DNA from: RFSX01 sp964567435
GTDB lineage: Bacteria; Bacteroidota; Bacteroidia; Chitinophagales; Saprospiraceae
DNA length: 28,889 bases
Direction of reading: 5' to 3'
Assembly (NCBI GenBank): GCA_964567435.1
Contig: CAZMMQ010000047.1
Location: 1-28,889, forward strand
Notes under the pieces: model-generated
Told to the model about the DNA's origin: nothing
Database searches by the model: none
What the model saw: the letters and a program-made list of their open reading frames with translations, nothing else
Part shown: positions 1 through 8,762 of the stretch, piece by piece
Numbering within the stretch: position 1 is the stretch's first letter
Layout of the letters: the number at the start of each line of letters is the position of its first letter
Translations under genes and position numbers: made by a program

Positions 1-26
1 TTTTCCACTCTCGGCTTTATAAGCTG

Positions 27-158
27 CTACATTCGTTCTTCGAGCTTGACCTGTATGCTCTCTTCTATTTTTTGACCATTTGTTATATTGGATAAGGTCA
101 GTAAAATAAGCAACACGACTACTTCATATACTCTTAAATTCCAATAATAATTAACCAT
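27..158 (-). CDS. Small or broken exported protein frame at left edge
   Basis: This is a 43-codon minus-strand frame. It opens with ATG at 158 and shows what looks like a signal peptide: a hydrophobic stretch VVVLLILLTLSN followed by ITNGQ, the cleavage-type ending common in Bacteroidota. It stops at TAG 27-29. A second minus-strand frame, open from about 123 to the window edge, reads as a hydrophilic, K/R-rich sequence (for example YNKWSKNRREHTGQARRT). One frameshift would join the signal peptide to it. It could therefore be a broken exported protein, a genuine 43-residue peptide, or chance in AT-rich DNA. No family is recognised. Confidence 0.25.
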   Translation of the reverse strand: MVNYYWNLRVYEVVVLLILLTLSNITNGQKIEESIQVKLEERM

Positions 159-244
159 ACATAATATCAATATTATCCATCAATGCTAACGTCCTAATAC
201 AATATATTATGAATTTCAATCATGTGATAGTCTCACTAAATATT

Positions 245-622
245 CTAATTCTGAAATTCTTGTCGAATTTTCTTGACATATTCTACATGTCTATTCTTGA
301 TGAGATACATCGAAAATGCATGACTATCATTCTTGTCTAAGAAAGATTTGAAAGACAAATACAAAGGGTATCTTAAATCTTGTTTGAGATCTTCTAGGAC
401 TTCTTTTAACAATTCCAGGTCAAAAGATATAAGTTGCCTTTTTACAAAATAAATCATGGGAGTGACATACTCTCCTTCAAGTATCTTTCTCTCGAATTGC
501 TTGTATAGAGACGGATGTGTCGTATAAATATTAGTAATAGCTCTTGATAGAATGGAAATAGGTAGTTCTATTAGTTTGACATTATCGAGGGTATGCTCTC
601 TTATATCCATATACTGTTTCAC
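245..622 (-). CDS. Hypothetical protein, 125 aa
   Basis: I do not recognise this protein. The frame starts with GTG at 622; an in-frame ATG at 610 (MDIREHTL) would give 121 residues and is an equally good start. It has no signal peptide or membrane segment and reads as a mostly helical cytosolic protein rich in Leu, Lys and Glu (the LELLKEVLEDLKQDLRYP region). There is no cysteine or obvious catalytic motif. It stands alone, with gene-poor sequence on both sides and no clear promoter box. The length and even codon use favour a real gene, but only moderately. Confidence 0.5.
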   Translation of the reverse strand: MKQYMDIREHTLDNVKLIELPISILSRAITNIYTTHPSLYKQFERKILEGEYVTPMIYFVKRQLISFDLELLKEVLEDLKQDLRYPLYLSFKSFLDKNDSHAFSMYLIKNRHVEYVKKIRQEFQN

Positions 623-736
623 TAATTTTCATAATAATACAAGTGTCGATTGTCTATATATGTTGATTAGTGAAGCGTTTCTATGGATTAATCGGAAACT
701 GCCTAATGAGGCCCAATAATACAGTTATTAAATATA

Positions 737-850
737 TTAATGATATAAAGATGAATATAAATGTCTGTAGATAAATCTATTTGATATTCTAAGATCACAT
801 ATATCTTTGAACCTTCTAATCCATTCATTGTCAGTAGTCATACCTGACAT
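737..850 (-). CDS. Possible small ORF, 37 aa
   Basis: A minus-strand frame of 37 codons from ATG 850 to TAA 737-739. It reads MSGMTTDNEWIRRFKDIC and continues as a basic, aromatic-rich tail. An in-frame TAG closes it just upstream. It has no recognisable family or promoter. It is the only coding-like content in the 623-1014 gap apart from the two hairpins. It could be the tail of a decayed gene or chance. Confidence 0.2.
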   Translation of the reverse strand: MSGMTTDNEWIRRFKDICDLRISNRFIYRHLYSSLYH

Positions 851-871
851 AAGAAGGTCCTATTCAAATGA

Positions 872-896
872 AAACTCAAACTTCGGGTTTGAGTTT
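872..896. terminator. Hairpin with TTCGG loop, possible minus-strand terminator
   Basis: A perfect 10-bp inverted repeat: AAACTCAAAC at 872-881 and GTTTGAGTTT at 887-896, around TTCGG. On the minus strand the stem is followed by TTTTCATTTG, a weak U-tract. On the plus strand no U-tract follows. It lies downstream of the stronger terminator at 965-993 for minus-strand transcription, so it may be a second terminator or a structured 3' element. Confidence 0.45.
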
Positions 897-960
897 GAGA
901 GTGCAACATATATTGAAGTAAGTAGCTGAACAACTCATTTTCGGCAGATCAATAGAAATA

Positions 961-993
961 AAAAAAGGCATTATGATTGAGTCATAATGCCTT
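961..993 (-). terminator. Rho-independent terminator of the thioredoxin-like gene
   Basis: A perfect 12-bp stem, AAGGCATTATGA (965-976) and TCATAATGCCTT (982-993), closes a 5-nt loop. On the minus strand it is followed directly by a run of six or more T (plus-strand A run from 961). It starts 22 bp after the stop codon of the minus-strand gene at 1015-1521. Confidence 0.9.
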
Positions 994-1014
994 GAATATC
1001 TTAAGAATACAAAT

Positions 1015-1521
1015 TTATGTTTTAGCTCTTTTTTCAAGCATCTTTTCTAAATTTCCTGTAAACTCAGCGACAGTAGCTGTATATCCAGTTTTACCTAGAG
1101 CATTTACATTAAACTGTCCTGCAGTATCTTGAGTTAAATCAAATAGCCATACTGTTGGAAATCCTCTTACTCCAAAGGCTTTTTGCAGATCATTGTTCTG
1201 TTGTTTGATTAGAGCCGGCACCTGCTTTCTTCTTGGATAATCTAATTCAAGAAGTACAACATTTTTCTTAGCCCAATCCTTAAATTCTTTATGAACAAAG
1301 ACACTTCTATCTAATTTCTTACACCAACCACACCAATCACTTCCAGTAAAATTCGCCAGTATAGGTTTGCCTGTCTTTTGTGATTCTGCATATGCTTCCT
1401 CAATTTTCACTAACCACCCTTCATTCTTGGCTGTATAATCAGCTAAATCTTGCCCATATCCTGCCATAGTGATCAATAATGCCAGGCACATTGGGGCTAA
1501 TATTCTTGTAATCCTTGTCAT
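1015..1521 (-). CDS. Thioredoxin-like periplasmic thiol-disulfide protein
   Basis: An exported thioredoxin-fold protein of 168 residues. The first 23 residues form a signal peptide ending AGYGQ, so the mature protein should act in the periplasm. The redox motif is W63-C64-G65-W66-C67, preceded by NFTGSDWC as in the Bacteroidota thioredoxin/DUF255-like family. The cis-proline expected of the fold is P122 in GFPTVW. The likely role is reduction or isomerisation of disulfides in exported proteins; the partner is unknown. It is a single-gene transcript with a strong terminator just downstream and diverges from recQ across about 250 bp. Family assignment is firm; the biological role is inferred. 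Confidence 0.88.
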   Translation of the reverse strand: MTRITRILAPMCLALLITMAGYGQDLADYTAKNEGWLVKIEEAYAESQKTGKPILANFTGSDWCGWCKKLDRSVFVHKEFKDWAKKNVVLLELDYPRRKQVPALIKQQNNDLQKAFGVRGFPTVWLFDLTQDTAGQFNVNALGKTGYTATVAEFTGNLEKMLEKRAKT

Positions 1522-1752
1522 CTCTATTTATTAATATTTCTCAAATATCTTATAATATCATGATAAATGCACAACTACGAAACGTTTAGTATTTAATTAA
1601 CAACGAACCAGAATCGAAATTGATATTCATCATATTTATATCCAAGGTAAGAACGGTGTTCATATTAATAAGGTTACAGTAAATCAATTGCATTAAGTCA
1701 ATTTTAAGATTTCAGCACTCAACTAAAACCACAAAAGTGAGCTGTTATTTGG

Positions 1753-1760
1753 TATTTTCG
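1753..1760 (+). promoter_or_regulatory. Candidate -7 box for recQ
   Basis: TATTTTCG matches the Bacteroidota -7 consensus TAnnTTTG except at one position. It would start transcription near 1766, just before the conserved recQ reading frame. I see no TTTG at the usual -33 distance, so support is weak. Confidence 0.3.
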
Positions 1761-1777
1761 CTACATAAAGTAAATGT

Positions 1778-3580
1778 ATCATCGAGCAACCAACCGACAT
1801 ACTTCAGCGAATATTTGGATACAAAGACTTTCGACTTGAGCAAGAGAATATAATATCAAGCGTACTACAAGGAAAAGATACACTTGTTATTATGCCAACT
1901 GGTGGAGGCAAATCTCTTTGTTACCAAATCCCTGCTTTAGTAAAAGAAGGATTATGTATCGTTGTATCCCCTCTTATAGCATTGATGGATGATCAAGTGA
2001 TGGCACTCAAGCAATTAGAGATTGCTGCTGCAAGTTTACATAGCAACATGAGTCATGATTCTAAGCTAAAAATTGATCAACAGATTAGGGACAATCAGCT
2101 AAAACTACTGTATTTATCTCCAGAAAAAATGCGTTCCACACAATTCATAGATTTTATCAAAACAAAAACGATAAGTCTATTTGCAATCGATGAGGCTCAT
2201 TGTGTTAGTATATGGGGCAATGATTTTCGGCCTGATTATGTGGAACTTAAGGATATAAAAGTCAATTTTCCTGATATCCCGGTAATAGCTCTAACCGCAA
2301 CAGCAGATACTATTACTCAAGATGACATCATCAGTCAACTCCAGTTAAATGTTCCTAGCAAATTTGTCAGCAGTTTTGAACGTAAAAACATCAAAGTCAT
2401 TTGCCGTCCTGGCCAAGATAGGATAGGTCAGATTTATCAATTCATAAGTAAGCACAAAGGAGACTCTGGCATAATATATTGTCTTAGCAGAAAAGGAACT
2501 GAAAATATAGCTAACAAGCTGGAAGCTAGAGGTATTAACGCCGCCCACTATCATGCTGGCTGCACACCTGAGTATCGCACCTCGATTCAAACAAAATTCT
2601 ATGAAGGTGAAATTGATATTGTTTGTGCTACAATCGCCTTTGGTATGGGCATAGATAAGCCAGACATCCGATTTGTGATTCATTACAATATGCCCAAAAA
2701 TATAGAAGGGTACTATCAAGAAATTGGACGATCTGGAAGAGATGGTGATCCAGCAGAAGCCTTACTTTTTTATAGCTGGGCAGACATGAGTCAACTGCAA
2801 AAATTTATTGACGATAGTGACGCTAATGACACTTATAAAATGGTTCAAACATCAAAGTTGGAACGTATGTGGCAGTATGCAAATAGCAGAACCTGTAGAA
2901 CCAATATGGTGCTAAGTTATTTTGGGGAGTACAAGTATGAGAATTGTGGACACTGTGACAATTGTCTATTTCCTCCAAAACTGATAGATGGAAGCACCTA
3001 TGCGCAAATGGCCATATCAGGCATAATCAGATGTAAGGAATCACTGAATTTACAATTGCTCATGGATTTACTGAAAGGATCTGGAAAAGCTGAAGTTATG
3101 AGAATGGGTCTTAACAAGATAAAAACATATGGAGTCGGAAGGGAACTTCCCTACTCACATTGGAGATCATATATTAACCAAATGATAGACCAAGGAATCA
3201 TCATGGCAGACCTAAGAGATGGTGGCAAACTAAAGACGACGCCATTATCGGCATCTGTATTGCAGGACTCTAACGCAATTTCTCTTGCAGAATATATCAC
3301 GCCTTCTGTACTCAAGAAGAATCAAGTTAAGATAAAAGTCAATGTAGATGAAATGGCTTATGATGAATCTCTTTTTGATGTACTAAAAAGATGGCGACTC
3401 AAAAAGGCAAGAGAAGCACAAGTCCCTCCATATATTATATTCAATGATCGTACACTCAAGCAACTGTCTGCTAATAAGCCAGAAGACAACAATCAACTTT
3501 TGATGATAGATGGACTTGGTAGAGTTAAATTAGAAAGATATGGAGTTGACATTTTACAGCTTATTAAAAGTCATAGCTAA
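1778..3580 (+). CDS. recQ: RecQ-family ATP-dependent DNA helicase
   Basis: A 3'-5' superfamily 2 DNA helicase for recombination and fork repair. The first in-frame ATG (1892) lies inside the Walker A motif (MPTGGGKS), yet the frame is open back to 1769 and encodes the normal RecQ N-terminus: PTDILQRIFGYKDFRLEQ and IISSVLQGKDTLVI. The true start must lie near 1774-1781, giving about 600 residues. No ATG or GTG is in frame there; ATC codons are at 1778 and 1781, and ATG 1774 is in the wrong frame. Motif II is IDEAH. The aromatic-rich loop reads SIWGNDFRPDY, with Asn at the usual His. A four-cysteine zinc site (CRTN...CGHCDNC), a winged-helix region and a C-terminal HRDC domain follow. The stop codon is 1 bp from that of the convergent receptor gene. 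The choice of 1778 is a best guess. Confidence 0.93.
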   Translation: MIEQPTDILQRIFGYKDFRLEQENIISSVLQGKDTLVIMPTGGGKSLCYQIPALVKEGLCIVVSPLIALMDDQVMALKQLEIAAASLHSNMSHDSKLKIDQQIRDNQLKLLYLSPEKMRSTQFIDFIKTKTISLFAIDEAHCVSIWGNDFRPDYVELKDIKVNFPDIPVIALTATADTITQDDIISQLQLNVPSKFVSSFERKNIKVICRPGQDRIGQIYQFISKHKGDSGIIYCLSRKGTENIANKLEARGINAAHYHAGCTPEYRTSIQTKFYEGEIDIVCATIAFGMGIDKPDIRFVIHYNMPKNIEGYYQEIGRSGRDGDPAEALLFYSWADMSQLQKFIDDSDANDTYKMVQTSKLERMWQYANSRTCRTNMVLSYFGEYKYENCGHCDNCLFPPKLIDGSTYAQMAISGIIRCKESLNLQLLMDLLKGSGKAEVMRMGLNKIKTYGVGRELPYSHWRSYINQMIDQGIIMADLRDGGKLKTTPLSASVLQDSNAISLAEYITPSVLKKNQVKIKVNVDEMAYDESLFDVLKRWRLKKAREAQVPPYIIFNDRTLKQLSANKPEDNNQLLMIDGLGRVKLERYGVDILQLIKSHS

Positions 3581-3581
3581 C

Positions 3582-6119
3582 TTATATTTCTACCCTCATT
3601 TTTAAATTGAGTCTACGAGAAGTGAGAAAGTTTGGTATAGCGTATTGTTGATTACCGATAGTCTTAATCCAAATATTAGAACCAACATTAAGTATATCCA
3701 GTAAATTAAATACTTCCAATGACACCCAGGCATTTCTAAAATTTCTAAGTAGATGGTGTGGCCTATCTGATTTTCGGTTTTCTTCCCATAGTTGGTAGGC
3801 GAATCCGATATCTATCCTTTGATACTCTTTAAATCTAAAATTATTTCTCTGAATAATGTTATCTCCGCGTAAGCCAAAAGGCAGTCCAGAACCAAATGTT
3901 AGATTCAAGTTCATTTTGAAGTTTTCATTTCGAGGTAGGTAATCCTGAAAGAATATTGAAATATTAAAGAACTGATCTGTAGGTCTAGGTACATCTTCAA
4001 CATCCACAAAGGCTATCTCCTCTGCAGAAAATCTCTGATGAGTAATGCCATCAAGTTTTTCTCTCGCTCTGAGGAAGGATAAGTTGACCCAGGATTCTGC
4101 GCCAGGCACAAACTCACCATTGATTCTTAAGTCGAGACCAGCCACATATCCTGAAGCATCATTTTCACCAGAATAACGTATTCGGACATTATCTAAATCA
4201 AAGGAGATCAAGTTGTCCAATTTCTTGTAGAATATTTCAGATATCAATCTGAATTTACTTTTACTTACCTTCTTCCAATAGAAATCATAACTTAGTCCAG
4301 CGACCAAATGGACAGACCTTTGAGATTTGATATTCTGATTTATACTACCGTCCAATCTACGTAGTTCTCTATAGAATGGTGGTTGATAATACACGCCTCC
4401 AGACAGCTTTAGGGTTATATCTCTTTTCCAATTTAATGGTTGATAGAAGATTTGACCTCGCGGGCTAATATTTGTTTCACCATTGAAACTCCAATGATGC
4501 ACTCTTACTCCTCCTGTCAACTTTATCTCGAAACGTGATGTGTCTAGGAAAGAATAACTGTTCTGAACATATGCCTGAAGACGATATGAATTGATATTAT
4601 TCTCAGACTTAAACACCTCATTAAGTTGCACTAATTGATCATCAAACGGAAGCGAAAATCCAGCTGAGTCTAACCTCTCCCATTCATTGAGTCGATCTCT
4701 AATATCTTCTGCTTGATATTTAAGTCCCCATTGAAGGAAGCTATTTTTATTGTCATCTTCTGATTGTAATTCCAGACCACCTTTCAATTCCAGATTACTG
4801 ATCGTATTTGCCAATCTATTTCTGGCGAATGTATGTTGAGTGCCAGTTCCTAGCACGGCCACTTCATTAGTTGCACCTTCTCCTTCCAAGTCAAACTCCA
4901 CTTGACTCAATCTGTAAAAACCTAAAATGTCAAATCGCTCGGTCTCAGCATTACCAAAGTGTGAAGCCAACAATTTGAGATACATTGGATTCTTGTCCCT
5001 CTCAGGTAACCATGTCAGTGAGAGACCACCCATAGCATTCTCAAAACCATCTTCTTCTTGACCTTCGAATTGAGTACTTAGCTGTAACACCTGTGTAAAC
5101 AATCCTGTAGCAGACACTCTTGACTCAGGAATAAAGTCGAAAGTGCTTCTATTATAATTGCCCAAAAGTCCTAGTTGAAGAGAATTAGTAAAGTCATAGG
5201 TTATCCAGGTTTGGACATCGGTAAAAGTCGGTGTGTATTCGCCAGTTACATCCAGAGAATTCAACAGGTACTGAGTCGTTTTGTATCTAGCTCCAATGAT
5301 GTAACGTAATTTGTTATAGGCATTGGCTCCTATCTTCTTACTTCCTTCTAGGTGCGCTGAAGCACCTAAGAAACTGGCTGAAGCTGAGGCTTTAAATTCG
5401 TCTGGTCTTTTATATCTGATATCTAATACGGAAGATAGCTTGTCGCCATATCTACTCTCAAATCCACCTGAAGAAAACGACACATCTCTTATCAGATCAA
5501 TATTAGGAAACGAGAGACCTTCTTGTTGATTAGACCTGATCAGTTGGGGTCTGAATATCTCAAAGTCATTGACATAGACGAGATTTTCATCATAATTTCC
5601 TCCTCTGACATTGTATTGAGAACTCAGTTCTCCTCCTGTACCGCCTGATGTGCCCAAGGCAATATGAGGTAAGATAGACTCAAAGTTACCACTAGCTGTT
5701 GGCAGCTTTTTGAATTCAGTGACCTCTTCTCTCACCATCCCTACATCTTCTATCTTGCTATCTCTAATAGTTATTTCAAGATCATAGACTTCAGGTACAA
5801 GTTTTATATTGATATTCCTTTTTGCATTTGATGCAAGCGCCTCCACTTTATAGGAGGCATCCTTATATCCAATTCTAGATATTTTTAATTCTAGAGCTAG
5901 TCCACTCTCAATATCTAATCTATATTCACCAAAGCCGTTTGTTTCTGTAGAACTCGAACTGCCATCAACATAGACTGTTGCAAATTCAATAGATTCTCCT
6001 GTATCTAAATCCGATATTACACCAAAAATGGTCGCAGATTGGCCTAATCCTATACCACAGATTAACAGGCCTATAAGACTAAGCCATAGGTTGAGTTCAA
6101 TTCTATAGTTAGATATCAA
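3582..6119 (-). CDS. TonB-dependent outer-membrane receptor
   Basis: An 845-residue outer-membrane transporter driven by TonB. Residues 1-27 form a signal peptide (WLSLIGLLICGIGLGQ). Residues of about 29-110 form a carboxypeptidase-like regulatory domain (FGVISDLDTGESIEFATV). A plug follows at roughly 130-240, with the hallmark YNVRGGNYDENLVYVNDFE. The rest is a beta-barrel rich in aromatic and charged residues. No SusD-like partner lies nearby, so this is not a classic SusCD pair; the substrate cannot be told from sequence. The start is TTG at 6119, inside the last codons of rpe (11-bp overlap), and no ATG precedes the signal peptide. This suggests translational coupling to rpe. Confidence 0.9.
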   Translation of the reverse strand: MISNYRIELNLWLSLIGLLICGIGLGQSATIFGVISDLDTGESIEFATVYVDGSSSSTETNGFGEYRLDIESGLALELKISRIGYKDASYKVEALASNAKRNINIKLVPEVYDLEITIRDSKIEDVGMVREEVTEFKKLPTASGNFESILPHIALGTSGGTGGELSSQYNVRGGNYDENLVYVNDFEIFRPQLIRSNQQEGLSFPNIDLIRDVSFSSGGFESRYGDKLSSVLDIRYKRPDEFKASASASFLGASAHLEGSKKIGANAYNKLRYIIGARYKTTQYLLNSLDVTGEYTPTFTDVQTWITYDFTNSLQLGLLGNYNRSTFDFIPESRVSATGLFTQVLQLSTQFEGQEEDGFENAMGGLSLTWLPERDKNPMYLKLLASHFGNAETERFDILGFYRLSQVEFDLEGEGATNEVAVLGTGTQHTFARNRLANTISNLELKGGLELQSEDDNKNSFLQWGLKYQAEDIRDRLNEWERLDSAGFSLPFDDQLVQLNEVFKSENNINSYRLQAYVQNSYSFLDTSRFEIKLTGGVRVHHWSFNGETNISPRGQIFYQPLNWKRDITLKLSGGVYYQPPFYRELRRLDGSINQNIKSQRSVHLVAGLSYDFYWKKVSKSKFRLISEIFYKKLDNLISFDLDNVRIRYSGENDASGYVAGLDLRINGEFVPGAESWVNLSFLRAREKLDGITHQRFSAEEIAFVDVEDVPRPTDQFFNISIFFQDYLPRNENFKMNLNLTFGSGLPFGLRGDNIIQRNNFRFKEYQRIDIGFAYQLWEENRKSDRPHHLLRNFRNAWVSLEVFNLLDILNVGSNIWIKTIGNQQYAIPNFLTSRRLNLKMRVEI

Positions 6120-6786
6120 AGTTTCCTATTTCTAAATTCTTAAGTCTAACGATGGTATCCTTTGGATCATTGCTTTTGAAAACACTGCTTCCTGCAACGA
6201 GAACATCTGCTCCCGCTTTCAAAACTGATTCAGCATTCTGCAACCCAACCCCACCATCGACTTCAATAAGTGTTTCTAAATTTCTGGTAATTATCTGGTC
6301 TTTCAGCTGTCTAACTTTATGTAATGTCCGATAGATGAACTTCTGTCCGCCGAATCCAGGATTAACCGACATTATACATACTAAATCCAAGTCTTCTAAT
6401 AGATCATCCAGGTCTGTAATATTAGTTTGAGGATTAATGGCAATCCCCGCCTTACATCCTTGACTTTTGATACTTTGGATGAGCCTGTGCGAATGAGCAG
6501 TAGCTTCTAAGTGGAAAGTGACCACCTCAGCTCCTATTTCAATAAACTGATCTACATAATTTTCAGGATTGACAATCATAAGATGTACATCCAAGGGGAT
6601 AGTTGCTGTAGTCTTCATTTGGCGAACAAGCATCGGTCCAAATGAGATATTAGGTACAAAGACACCATCCATCACATCTACATGAATCCAATCAGCTTCA
6701 CTTTCATTCAGCATACGAACTTCTTCATCAAGATTTCCAAAATTAGCGGCAAGAATCGACGGTGCTACAAGGTGTTTTTTATGCAT
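6109..6786 (-). CDS. rpe: Ribulose-phosphate 3-epimerase
   Basis: Interconverts D-ribulose 5-phosphate and D-xylulose 5-phosphate in the pentose phosphate pathway. At 225 residues it has normal family length and the full (beta/alpha)8 pattern. It opens with APSILAANF. The metal-binding H35 and D37 lie in IHVDVMDGVFVPNISFGP and H68 in PLDVHLM. Further marks are MSVNPGFGGQ and EVDGGV (the catalytic Asp) and the phosphate-binding end ADVLVAGSSVF. The ATG start at 6786 has an exact -7 box 25 nt upstream. The 3' end overlaps the start of the TonB-dependent receptor, an unusual partner. Confidence 0.96.
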   Translation of the reverse strand: MHKKHLVAPSILAANFGNLDEEVRMLNESEADWIHVDVMDGVFVPNISFGPMLVRQMKTTATIPLDVHLMIVNPENYVDQFIEIGAEVVTFHLEATAHSHRLIQSIKSQGCKAGIAINPQTNITDLDDLLEDLDLVCIMSVNPGFGGQKFIYRTLHKVRQLKDQIITRNLETLIEVDGGVGLQNAESVLKAGADVLVAGSSVFKSNDPKDTIVRLKNLEIGNFDI

Positions 6787-6810
6787 GCAGAAATAAAATT
6801 ATAGTGACTT

Positions 6811-6818
6811 CAAATGTA
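6811..6818 (-). promoter_or_regulatory. Candidate promoter -7 box for rpe
   Basis: On the minus strand this reads TACATTTG, an exact match to TAnnTTTG. Its last base lies 25 nt before the rpe ATG. I see no clear TTTG at -33. Confidence 0.45.
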
Positions 6819-6877
6819 TCACTATTATGCCAAGAGATAGTAATTATTACTAATATGATATATAAGAAGTCTTACAG

Positions 6878-7621
6878 CTATGTTTTTGATATAACATCAA
6901 TATTCTCAGAGATCTCTAGATGATTTAGTCGCAGAAATACTTTGGCTGAAGTAAATACATCCTTTTCGCAGTAGGTGCAAATACGGTTGAGATCATGTTC
7001 ATTCCAATAAACATCATGTATCATACTGCCATCAATATCATCTTTTGGAGTAGGTATATTCAATATAGCCGCAAGCAATCGTAACGAGGTGTAATTTTTA
7101 TAATCACCAAAGCGCCATAGAACCATGGTATCTAGAAGATGCTCTACTTGCCAAGGCTTCTTTCCTTTAAGATCGAGCATTTTTGGGACCTTGATTCCAT
7201 GTACAATCATCCGTCTACAAATAAAAGGTATATCAAATTCTCGAATATTATGACCACAAATTGCCTGCTTATTAGGCTTGTCAAAGTGTTTCTTTAGCAT
7301 GGAATTGAAAGAGCCAAGGATTTTGGCTTCATCATCTCCCATAAAACTTTTAGTCCTAAAGGTTTTGATTTTTCGTTTTGAGTAGTCAAAAATGCCAACT
7401 GAAATGCAAACAATTCTGGCAAATTCAGAATAAATACCAGCTCGTTTTTCAAATAAGGTAGCAGCCTCGATTTGACCAAGAGATTTATCTCTTTCTATGA
7501 TTTTAGCCTTCTCTATCCATAAATATTGCATTTCATCAGATAAGTCTTCAAATGAAGCCACAATACCAGCTGTTTCAATGTCCAGAAATAATATATCTGC
7601 AATTTTCTTTTTGGAAGCCAT
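6878..7621 (-). CDS. PolB-like 3'-5' exonuclease (DnaQ superfamily)
   Basis: A 247-residue predicted 3'-5' exonuclease related to the proofreading domain of family B DNA polymerases. It has the DEDD motifs in order: Exo I D14 and E16 in LFLDIET, Exo II in GHNIREFDIPF with D130, and Exo III YCEKD with D221. There is no polymerase domain; a free-standing protein of this size is normal for the Bacteroidota family. It should act on DNA or RNA 3' ends in the cytoplasm; the physiological substrate is not known to me. It has its own ATG at 7621 and about 90 bp separate it from rpe downstream. No terminator is visible after it. Confidence 0.85.
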   Translation of the reverse strand: MASKKKIADILFLDIETAGIVASFEDLSDEMQYLWIEKAKIIERDKSLGQIEAATLFEKRAGIYSEFARIVCISVGIFDYSKRKIKTFRTKSFMGDDEAKILGSFNSMLKKHFDKPNKQAICGHNIREFDIPFICRRMIVHGIKVPKMLDLKGKKPWQVEHLLDTMVLWRFGDYKNYTSLRLLAAILNIPTPKDDIDGSMIHDVYWNEHDLNRICTYCEKDVFTSAKVFLRLNHLEISENIDVISKT

Positions 7622-7766
7622 TTCCTTTTATTTTAATATCATCTATGATAATAGGTGTTTTCCACCATTAAGAGACTGTTGTATTAGTCATAGTTTACAC
7701 CTAATTTAAGACTAAAGCTTTTATATCTAGTTAGTTAGGTAGATATTGTGACCTAAATTATAAGCT

Positions 7767-8741
7767 ATGGCTACAAAAAATAATTCAAGCTCCATATTTG
7801 GTATCATTCTTATATTGGCATTATTAGCCCTTAATGGTTACCAATGGATGAAATCTTCTCAGTTAAAGAAAGAGTTGACAACACAGAAATCTCAATTTTT
7901 AGATTTGGAAAAAATTAATACAGAATTAGATTTCAATTACCAATCTAAGCTAGAAGAACTGGAAGGAATGCGGGGTGAAAACCAAGAACTTAATGCGAGA
8001 ATAGATGCTCAGAAATCTGAATTAGCTAAGCAAAAACAGAAAATAAGTGGATTAATCTGGACTCAGAAGGAACTAGGTAAAGCAAAAGATGAATTGGCAA
8101 ATCTAAATGCCTTGGCTGATCAGTACATAGCTGAAATTTCTAAGCTCAAATCTGAGAATCAAGAACTAATAGGTCAAAATGTAGCTCTGACAGAAGCCAA
8201 CACTCAACTTAATGATGAGGTAACAGTAAATAAGAAGAGAATTTCTTCACTGGATTCAGTACAGGCCATTCTTGTTAGTCAAAAGGAAGAATTAGATCAA
8301 AACAATAACGTACTCTCTGGAAAAGTAGATATTGCAGAGGCTATAAAGATAAACTTCATGGAGATAAATGGATATGATGTGAAGGATAGTGGAGAGTTAT
8401 CACAGAAAAGTCGAGCTAAGAAAGTTGAATTGCTCAGAACTTGCTTAACAACAGAGACCAATTTGATAACACCAGAAGGCGAAAAGGAATTCTTCATCAG
8501 ATATACTGATCCACTTGGACAAATTATTCATATCCCAGATGCTGGGTCTGGGTCATTTACAGAGAAGCTTAACGGAGAAGAAATTCGATATACCACTTCG
8601 GGTTCGATTGATTATAAAAACAAAGAGACTAGGGCCTGCTTAGACTTTAGACCAAATTATAAACTGTCAAAAGGTGCTTACAAAGTACATGTATACCAAA
8701 ATGGATTTGAGGTAGGAAAAGGAGAATTTGAACTTAAGTAG
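7767..8741 (+). CDS. Membrane-anchored coiled-coil protein
   Basis: A 324-residue protein with one N-terminal transmembrane helix (about 10-26, FGIILILALLALNGY), a long coiled coil (about 30-190, heptads rich in Leu, Glu, Lys, Gln) and a C-terminal domain of about 130 residues predicted to be mostly beta (GEKEFFIRYTDPLGQ, GAYKVHVYQNGFEVGKGEFE). The short cytosolic N-terminus suggests that the coiled coil and C-terminal domain lie in the periplasm. The C-terminal domain resembles small beta-sandwich modules seen in Bacteroidota envelope proteins, but I cannot name it. It is monocistronic: divergent from the exonuclease gene and followed by a strong terminator. Confidence 0.7.
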   Translation: MATKNNSSSIFGIILILALLALNGYQWMKSSQLKKELTTQKSQFLDLEKINTELDFNYQSKLEELEGMRGENQELNARIDAQKSELAKQKQKISGLIWTQKELGKAKDELANLNALADQYIAEISKLKSENQELIGQNVALTEANTQLNDEVTVNKKRISSLDSVQAILVSQKEELDQNNNVLSGKVDIAEAIKINFMEINGYDVKDSGELSQKSRAKKVELLRTCLTTETNLITPEGEKEFFIRYTDPLGQIIHIPDAGSGSFTEKLNGEEIRYTTSGSIDYKNKETRACLDFRPNYKLSKGAYKVHVYQNGFEVGKGEFELK

Positions 8742-8762
8742 ATAAGACGCTTAAGAACTATT

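Noticed and set aside
2345..2719. A 124-codon minus-strand frame inside recQ
   Set aside because: It lies antisense to the helicase core, whose plus-strand motifs (helicase V/VI region) are unmistakable; the reverse frame has no family features.
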